A stretch of 6,063 bases of DNA, taken from contig CAIYOB010001523.1 in assembly GCA_903927685.1 (NCBI GenBank), positions 1 through 6,063 on the forward strand, given 5' to 3'. This document shows, in pieces, positions 1-4,737 of the stretch. Each line of letters begins with the position of its first letter. Within the stretch, counting starts at the first letter, position 1. The notes under the pieces were generated by a model. That model was not told the origin of the DNA. It worked only from the letters and a program-made list of their open reading frames with translations, and did no database searches. The translations under genes were made by a program, and so were the position numbers. Source of the stretch: an uncultured Planctomycetaceae bacterium (GTDB lineage Bacteria > Planctomycetota > Planctomycetia > Pirellulales > Pirellulaceae).

Positions 1-50
1 GAGTGCAGCGAGCCCCCGGAATCCCCGCGGACTGTGGGCTCGCTGCACTC
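1..50. repeat. Perfect 15-bp inverted repeat (hairpin element), possibly cut by the window edge
   Basis: The left arm GAGTGCAGCGAGCCC (1-15) is exactly complementary to the right arm GGGCTCGCTGCACTC (36-50), around a 20-nt loop (16-35). A perfect 15-bp match is too long to be an accident of high GC. The left arm starts at base 1, so the element may extend further left. No T-run follows the right arm, so it is not a standard intrinsic terminator for a gene arriving from the left. A second, mutually exclusive stem can form between CTGTGG (32-37) and CCACAG (53-58). It could be a REP-like intergenic palindrome or a T-less terminator for the unseen upstream gene. The inverted repeat itself is certain; its role is not. 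Confidence 0.8.
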
Positions 51-155
51 GACCACAGCAACCCCTGCAATCCTGATTCCTTAACCCGTATCCTTTATGG
101 TCATCGACGCGTAGAATCACGCACAGGACCGAGGGGGCAGAAGCGGATCCAGAGC

Positions 156-159
156 AAGG
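156..159 (+). promoter_or_regulatory. Ribosome binding site supporting the GTG start at 169
   Basis: AAGG lies 9 nt before the GTG at 169, a modest Shine-Dalgarno match at normal spacing. It supports the GTG, which places the zinc-ribbon CxxC at residues 8-11 as expected for an N-terminal ribbon. No better in-frame start is seen just upstream. Confidence 0.5.
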
Positions 160-168
160 CGGCAGAGC

Positions 169-2304
169 GTGGAACTCTTTACCATTACGTGTACGACATG
201 TCGGCAGCGGCTGAAAGTCTGCGACGAGGCAACGATCGGGGAAATCGAGATTTGCCCTAAGTGCGGCAGCATGGTCCTGATCGAGCCGCCACCGGGGTGG
301 ACCGCCCCGCAGGACAGCGAACCCGAAAGTTCGTCGGCGGAGGCCGAGGCGGTGCCGCCGGGCGAGCCTTCGCGCGAGCCTGGCCCGCCGGACTCCGCGT
401 CCCCGGCAACGCGTCCCAGCGCACCCGTCCCTCCCCAGCCGCCCGAGGTCCACTCGCACCCCGCGGACATGGTCCTCGCCGCCGAGACGACCGCGGTCGC
501 CGAGCCGCCTGTGACGCAACCGCCCGCCCCACCCCTGGACGGCGATGCGCTGGCTTCGGAACCGGTTTCTCCAACCGAGGACTGGACTGCGCAGGCCGCG
601 CGACAGCGGCAGCAATGGCTGCTGCTGGGCGGAGCCGCGATCGGCGGGGTCGTGTTGGCCTTGGGCCTGGCCGGCTGGTTGGCGTCGCGAGCCATCCAAC
701 AAGCGGATGCGACCGGTGCCGCGCCAGCCGCCGTTACGGAAGTCCCTGCAGCCGCCCCAGCTCCGACGCCACCGGAGCCCTCGCCCGGACTCGCCCCGCC
801 CGCGACGGCCCCTGCGCCCAGTCCATCACCGGCCGCCACAGGACCGGCGCCGGCCGCGAAGACAGCCGCCGCACCCGAGCCCGTCCCCGCGGCGAACCCG
901 CCCGCCGACGCGGTGGCCCCGTCGCCGCCGGTGATGCCGACGGCCGCAACTCCCCCGCCGGCCGCGACGCCGGCGGAAGAGCCGCCGAGCCAGGCGGCCA
1001 GTCCCGCGCCGGAACCGGCCGCCATGCCGAAAACGCCAGACACGAATCTCGATCCGGGAGCATTGTCGGAAACGCTGAACGCGTTTGCCCCGTTTATCGA
1101 CCCCAACATGGACGCGGGTCCGCCTCAGCCGATGGACACCACCGAGCCGGAGGTGACCCAGCTGGATCCGCAGACGCTGACCAGCCAACAGCCGTCCGTG
1201 CCCCGGCCGGAGCCGCGCGCGGTCGACGTCGCCGCGCGGCTGCAGGACAAGATTGCGGAGGTCGAATTCGCCGACGTGCCGCTGAAGAACTTCGTCCGCT
1301 TCATCATGAACTTCAGCACGATCCCCGTTTCGCTGGACCCGGACGCACTGGCCCTGGTGCGTGCCACACCGCGTTCGACGATCAACGTCCGCCAGGCCGA
1401 TGCCACCGTCGCCCAGCTGTTGGCCGCCGGGCTGGCCCCCCTGCAACTCGCCCCCCTGACCGCCGACCAGCAGTTGATCGTCACCCGCCCGCCGCTGGCC
1501 GACGGGGCGCTGCGCACCTATCCCCTGGGGGTCTCCGACCTGGTAGGCAACGATCCGCAAGCACTGCGTCAACTGGCCGACTTGATCGTGGAAGTCGTCG
1601 AGCCCGCCTCGTGGGAAGCGGCCGGCGGGGCAGGCCTCATTCGCGAGGAGCCGCCGGCGCTGGTGATTCAGCAACAGGAGACGATCCTATTCCGAGCGAT
1701 TGTGTTCTGTGACCGGCTGCGGGCCGCCCGCGGCTTGCCGCCGCAGTCCAAGTTTGACCCGGCCCTGTTCTCCCTGGAACCGCGGCTGCAGCAAGCCGCC
1801 CCTCGACTGGCCAAACCCGTGACGCTGAATTTCCCCCAACCGGCCTCGTTCACCCGAATCCTGGATCGGCTGAGCGACGAAGGCGGCGTGGAAACCCTGA
1901 TCGATTGGCCGGCCCTGGTGCAACTGGGCTGGACCCCCGACACCGAGACGACGCTGACCGTCAATCAGCGCCCCGTGGGTGATGTCCTGACGGAGTTGCT
2001 GCAACCGATGGAATTGACATCCCGAGTCCTGGATGCGTCCACCGTCCAAGTCACTACGCCCGCCGCCGCCCAGGCCCGGTGGGACATCGAATTCTACCCG
2101 CTCGCGGCAGCCGCGTCCGCCGACCAGGTGAATGCACTCCTGACGCAAATCCGCAGCGACATGACCGGCGGGCAGCCCGAGGCATTCAAGGGCGTCCTGC
2201 ACGTCGACGCGCCCAGCCAGCGACTGATCGCCGCGCTGCCGCAAGCATCACACCTCAAGCTGGCCGAGTTGCTCCACGTCGGGGCCCAAACGCCGCCGCA
2301 CTAG
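169..2304 (+). CDS. Zinc-ribbon, single-TM, Ala/Pro-linker protein with duplicated STN/secretin-like domains
   Basis: No named gene is recognised. Seen: an N-terminal zinc ribbon (CTTC at 8-11, CPKC at 30-33); an acidic, Pro-rich stretch to about 140; one hydrophobic helix at about 150-172 preceded by Arg residues, suggesting N-in topology; an Ala/Pro-rich linker at about 178-295; and a folded C-terminal half. That half holds the same two-part unit twice. Part A (362-442 and 550-631) resembles STN/secretin N-terminal domains: a beta strand, a helix, a strand ending in 'DPDAL' or 'DWPAL', then a strand, helix and strand. Part B (about 449-527 and 638-705) begins Y-P-L and ends in a hydrophobic strand followed by a helix, like the short modules of secretin periplasmic regions. 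Inferred: a cytosolic ribbon tethered to a periplasmic domain pair through a flexible linker, a TonB-like layout. No secretin pore domain is present. GTG start. It converges on the TIGR03032 gene. Confidence 0.85.
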   Translation: MELFTITCTTCRQRLKVCDEATIGEIEICPKCGSMVLIEPPPGWTAPQDSEPESSSAEAEAVPPGEPSREPGPPDSASPATRPSAPVPPQPPEVHSHPADMVLAAETTAVAEPPVTQPPAPPLDGDALASEPVSPTEDWTAQAARQRQQWLLLGGAAIGGVVLALGLAGWLASRAIQQADATGAAPAAVTEVPAAAPAPTPPEPSPGLAPPATAPAPSPSPAATGPAPAAKTAAAPEPVPAANPPADAVAPSPPVMPTAATPPPAATPAEEPPSQAASPAPEPAAMPKTPDTNLDPGALSETLNAFAPFIDPNMDAGPPQPMDTTEPEVTQLDPQTLTSQQPSVPRPEPRAVDVAARLQDKIAEVEFADVPLKNFVRFIMNFSTIPVSLDPDALALVRATPRSTINVRQADATVAQLLAAGLAPLQLAPLTADQQLIVTRPPLADGALRTYPLGVSDLVGNDPQALRQLADLIVEVVEPASWEAAGGAGLIREEPPALVIQQQETILFRAIVFCDRLRAARGLPPQSKFDPALFSLEPRLQQAAPRLAKPVTLNFPQPASFTRILDRLSDEGGVETLIDWPALVQLGWTPDTETTLTVNQRPVGDVLTELLQPMELTSRVLDASTVQVTTPAAAQARWDIEFYPLAAAASADQVNALLTQIRSDMTGGQPEAFKGVLHVDAPSQRLIAALPQASHLKLAELLHVGAQTPPH

Positions 2305-2325
2305 GGTGACGACGTCTCCGGCGGC
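2292..2325. other. GC hairpin enclosing the stop codons of two convergent genes
   Basis: GCCGCCG (2292-2298) pairs with CGGCGGC (2319-2325) around a 20-nt loop that holds the overlapping stops of both neighbouring genes. Neither side has a T-run, so it is not a classical intrinsic terminator. It is the only structure seen between two genes with no intergenic space, so a bidirectional 3'-end role is possible. Seven GC pairs with a long loop could also be chance in DNA this GC-rich. Confidence 0.35.
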
Positions 2326-3401
2326 TTGCGGCCGGGCAGCGGCACGACCCAGATCGGCACGCGGCCTTCCTCCTGCGTGAACGGGCCGGACACGAAGGGA
2401 TGCGTGACCTGCCGCAGCACTTGGACATCGAAAATCTCCTCGACGCCGCTGTGAAACTCGAAATGGGCCGCCAGCCGGCCGACGCGCAGATCCACGATCC
2501 CCACACCGCACTTCAGACTCGCGCGGTCTTCCGCAATCGGCACGCCGCCGAACGTGGACGTCTCCCGGATCTTGGACAAGCCGATGAACGCGTAGGGACC
2601 GGCAAAGCTCAGCCCGCGCGTGTAGCCGGGCTGCCGGCTGGCGACCTGGACCTGCCCGTCGCTCGGTCGGACCGTCACCAGCTGGCCGCAGCCGGAGTTC
2701 AGCAGCCACAAGTGGCCCGCATGGACCCGCGGCGAATGCGGCATGGCAAAGCCGCGGGCGACGGTCTGGCCGCTGGCGACATCGATGACGCATCCCGCCG
2801 TGGTCTTGACCGCACGCCAGCCGGCCGGCGAGTCCGTCTCGGCGTGCGCTGTTACATACGCCGGCCGTCCTCCGTCCACGGCCAAGCCGTTCAAATGGCA
2901 GCGGTCCTCGGGCGCCAAGCCGCTGATGAAGGGCGGTTGCCAGCGGGGGACGAAGCAGTAATCCTGGGCCAGGGTGCACAGGCACGAGAACCGCGTATTG
3001 ACTAGCCACAGGTCGTCGCCGCACCACGCCAGTTCGTGGCCGTGGATGTCCTCGGTGACATGGCTGGAGCGGGTCAAGTAACAGGCGTCGTGCGTCCCCG
3101 TTGGTTCCGCCTGAGCCGCCACGGCTGGCGTGCTGCGGAGGAACCAGACCTGGCTGCGGCTTCCCACCGCGATCCGCGCCCGGTGGATCGCAATCCCCAT
3201 CGGCTGTTCAAAATTGTGAAACGACAGGGCCAACCGATTCTCGTGCGTGCCCAGCACGACCAGTTTTCCGGCCTGGTAGGTGGACACGAGCAGCGAAAGC
3301 CTGAGTTGGGCCAGGATTTTGGGAAACTCGCGCGTGTGCTCGTACTGCACTTCGCGCGGCGCATCGTCCGGGCCGGGTGCTTGGTCCGCGGCGTCGGTCA
3401 T
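2301..3401 (-). CDS. TIGR03032 / DUF4915 family protein, function unknown
   Basis: This 366-residue protein matches the TIGR03032 (DUF4915) family by its run of characteristic motifs: LLVSTYQAGKLVVLG (37-51), QPMGIAI (66-72), HVTEDIHGHELAW (114-126), LWLVNTRFSCLCTL (131-144), PRWQPPFIS (152-160), EDRCHLNGLA (165-174), PHSPRVHAGHLWLLNSG (221-237), PGYTRGLSF (258-266), AFIGLSKIRE (271-280) and GVEEIFDVQVL (319-329). The family is conserved but has no established biochemical role. The recurring short strand patterns (VWFL, LWLV, LWLL, AFIG, GIVDL) suggest a beta-propeller-like fold, which is inference. There is no signal peptide or membrane span, so it is probably cytoplasmic. The ATG at 3401 has a strong GAGGGGAG Shine-Dalgarno 9 nt upstream. 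Length is normal for the family and no motif appears broken. Its stop overlaps that of the convergent plus-strand gene. Confidence 0.93.
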   Translation of the reverse strand: MTDAADQAPGPDDAPREVQYEHTREFPKILAQLRLSLLVSTYQAGKLVVLGTHENRLALSFHNFEQPMGIAIHRARIAVGSRSQVWFLRSTPAVAAQAEPTGTHDACYLTRSSHVTEDIHGHELAWCGDDLWLVNTRFSCLCTLAQDYCFVPRWQPPFISGLAPEDRCHLNGLAVDGGRPAYVTAHAETDSPAGWRAVKTTAGCVIDVASGQTVARGFAMPHSPRVHAGHLWLLNSGCGQLVTVRPSDGQVQVASRQPGYTRGLSFAGPYAFIGLSKIRETSTFGGVPIAEDRASLKCGVGIVDLRVGRLAAHFEFHSGVEEIFDVQVLRQVTHPFVSGPFTQEEGRVPIWVVPLPGRKPPETSSP

Positions 3402-3410
3402 GGCTGGTTA

Positions 3411-3418
3411 CTCCCCTC
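3411..3418 (-). promoter_or_regulatory. Ribosome binding site of the TIGR03032 gene
   Basis: On the minus strand this reads GAGGGGAG, ending 9 nt before the ATG at 3401. It is a strong Shine-Dalgarno match and fixes that start. Confidence 0.65.
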
Positions 3419-3425
3419 ACCGAAT

Positions 3426-3450
3426 CCTTGGCCCAAGACCGGGCCAAAGG
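3426..3450. other. Hairpin in the Uma2-TIGR03032 gap
   Basis: TTGGCCC (3428-3434) pairs with GGGCCAA (3441-3447) around a 6-nt loop. Two further C-G pairs (3426-3427 with 3449-3450) form if the A at 3448 bulges. It lies in the 77-bp gap between two minus-strand genes, just upstream of the TIGR03032 ribosome site. No T-run follows on the minus strand, so it is at most a weak terminator for Uma2 or a processing or attenuation structure. Confidence 0.4.
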
Positions 3451-3478
3451 ACCACGCACAGTTCTCTCGTGAAGATGC

Positions 3479-4084
3479 CTACCCGCGATCTGCCCGCTCG
3501 AGCAGCCCATCCAGGCGCAGTTCAAAACCCGGCAGGAGCGGCGTCGTGTAGACCTGGCCTTCGCGTATGACCTGCTGCGTACAGCTGTCGCCCTGCAGCT
3601 GAAAGACCGTCAGGCAGCGGGCAAAGCGGTCGATGATCCAGTACTCCCGCACCCCGAGCGCCAGGTACTCGTCGCGTTTCTCCTGGTAGTCGCGCATCAG
3701 ACTCCGTTTGCCGGCCGAGACGAACTCGACGACGATCGCCGGAACTTCGCCTTCGTGCGGGTCGCGTCCCAAGCCAGCGTAAATGACGCGGTCCGCGCGG
3801 CGGCGCTCCGTCGGCGTGATCACCGTCTCTTCGGGGAACGTCGCATCCAGCGAGCGGCCCTGCGGGTGGAATTCCTGGTGATTTCTCAGCCAGCGGCCTA
3901 GCTCTTCGTTCGGATCCCGTTCTTTGCGCAGCGGTGGTGGTGACGCGACCAGGACTCCGTGAATCAACTCATAGCGCCAACCCTCCTCGAACACGGCCGC
4001 ATCGAACTGCTCGACAGTCAGCGAAGCGCCCGAGGAATGCGGCCCCAACTGCAGGCGCGGGACTTCTTGCGTAACGACGGCCAT
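3479..4084 (-). CDS. Uma2 family protein (DUF820, putative restriction endonuclease-like fold)
   Basis: This 201-residue protein belongs to the Uma2/DUF820 family (Pfam PF05685), which has a PD-(D/E)XK nuclease-like fold. Seen: YELIHGVLV (39-47); RRRADRVIYAG (94-104), carrying the candidate acidic residue D98; IVVEFVSAGKRS (117-128), with E120; DYQEKRDEYLALGVREYWIIDR (132-153), with K136. E39, D98, E120 and K136 are the likely active-site set by family comparison. The 'VEFVSAGKRS' and 'ADRVIYAGLGR' forms suit a subgroup common in planctomycetes. The biological role of Uma2 proteins is not established, and no methylase partner lies nearby. The ATG at 4084 is chosen because GGGAGG sits 5 nt upstream; the GTG at 4090 overlaps that site. 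The gene lies 77 bp upstream of the TIGR03032 gene on the same strand, so co-transcription is possible. Confidence 0.92.
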   Translation of the reverse strand: MAVVTQEVPRLQLGPHSSGASLTVEQFDAAVFEEGWRYELIHGVLVASPPPLRKERDPNEELGRWLRNHQEFHPQGRSLDATFPEETVITPTERRRADRVIYAGLGRDPHEGEVPAIVVEFVSAGKRSLMRDYQEKRDEYLALGVREYWIIDRFARCLTVFQLQGDSCTQQVIREGQVYTTPLLPGFELRLDGLLERADRG

Positions 4085-4089
4085 CGACA

Positions 4090-4095
4090 CCTCCC
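4090..4095 (-). promoter_or_regulatory. Ribosome binding site deciding the Uma2 start
   Basis: On the minus strand this reads GGGAGG within AAGGGAGG, 5 nt before the ATG at 4084. It overlaps the alternative GTG at 4090, which makes the GTG unlikely. Confidence 0.65.
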
Positions 4096-4150
4096 TTCTT
4101 GCTGCCTGAAGTCTACCGCACGCGGCCCGCCGGAGTCAAATCCGCGAGCC

Positions 4151-4737
4151 GACCCTGTCACCACCGACGGCCAACTCCAGGTGACCGACGCGCTGCTCGC
4201 CACGAAACTCACCGACGACTCGCATTCCAGCGACCGCAACGGCGGCCAACCGCTGTTGGCGGACGGCTCGCCGCGTACGCCGTTTTCGCAGAAATGGACC
4301 CTGGGCGATCAGGCTTGGTTCGGCTTGGCACCGCTGGACGCCTACCGCGAGACACAAGCCAAGGCAACCGGATCGGGAAGGGACCAACCCGGGACAGAAT
4401 TTTTCTGATACTGACGGCCACGGTCATGAATGGCGAGAACGTGAATGTGACGTACTCGGTGCCGTCCGCGCCGGCGAACTCGGCGTATCCGTTGACCGCC
4501 GTGATGCACGAGCTGGGCCATGCGCTCGGGTTGCCGGAGGTGAACGACGAAGACGAGTTGATGGGCGGCGTGCTGGGACCGGGTGCAGGTCGCCTGCCGA
4601 TGACGGACGACGTGGACCGCGTTCATGCGGCGGGCAGCTGGCTCGAATTCTGCTTTGACGCATGGCCCGCCGTCACTGCGGCGGGCGGTACAGACCCAGT
4701 TCGCGGATGGCCGGCGACTGGCCGTAGTAGCCGGTGA
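4151..4737 (+). pseudogene. Frame-broken remnant of a matrixin-like zinc metallopeptidase
   Basis: Coding-like codon use, rich in G/C-ending codons, appears in one frame from about 4151 to 4405 (for example ALLATKLTDDSHSSD and FSQKWTLGDQAWFGLAPLDA) and then shifts by -1 into another. The first frame stops at TGA 4406-4408. The second carries HELGHALGL at 4507-4533, the HExxHxxG zinc motif of matrixin-like peptidases, then DELMGGVLGPGAGRLP and DDVDRVHAAG, the C-terminal pattern of planctomycete matrixin domains. The residue at the usual third zinc-ligand position is Glu rather than His or Asp. A short ATG ORF (4426-4737) carries the motif but has no visible ribosome site. The sequence past about 4650 reads like non-homologous tail and overlaps the 3' end of the HEAT gene. 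No start supports the first frame, apart from a weak GTG at 4181. I read it as the 3' end of a decayed surface-protein gene; a sequencing error at the T5 run (4400-4404) is the main alternative. Confidence 0.65.
4665..4686. terminator. GC-rich hairpin with the HEAT gene stop in its loop
   Basis: GCCCGCCG (4665-4672) pairs perfectly with CGGCGGGC (4679-4686) around the 6-nt loop TCACTG, which contains the minus-strand TGA stop of the HEAT-repeat gene. An 8-bp all-GC stem with a short loop should be very stable. No T-run follows in either direction, so termination would be non-classical. It sits where the HEAT gene and the matrixin remnant converge, which fits a shared 3'-end structure. Confidence 0.4.

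Noticed and set aside
112..117. TAGAAT as a -10 promoter box for the first gene
   Set aside because: It matches 5 of 6 bases of a sigma70 -10 box, but no -35-like hexamer lies at 16-18 bp spacing, so it is not supported.
117..1109. Long minus-strand ORF of 330 codons antisense to the Ala/Pro linker
   Set aside because: Its Gly/Ala-rich, low-complexity product mirrors the opposite strand's Pro/Ala codons; long antisense frames are expected at this GC content. The plus-strand gene has real domains.
826..1674. Minus-strand ORF of 282 codons
   Set aside because: The product is Arg/Gly-rich, without recognisable domains, and fully antisense to the STN-like region.
261..1712. Plus-strand ORF of 483 codons in another frame of the first gene
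   Set aside because: The product is Arg/Gly/Ala-rich without domains, typical of a shifted frame of a GC-rich gene.
2248..3027. Minus-strand ORF of 259 codons overlapping the TIGR03032 gene
   Set aside because: It is a shifted frame of the TIGR03032 coding sequence, whose motifs are all in the other frame.
4088..4090. GTG at 4090 as the Uma2 start
   Set aside because: It overlaps the GGGAGG ribosome site, while the ATG at 4084 has that site at proper spacing.
4399..4408. Programmed -1 ribosomal frameshift at ATTTTTC followed by TGA
   Set aside because: It lacks a canonical X XXY YYZ slippery heptamer, and the upstream frame has no credible start, so gene decay or a sequencing error is simpler.
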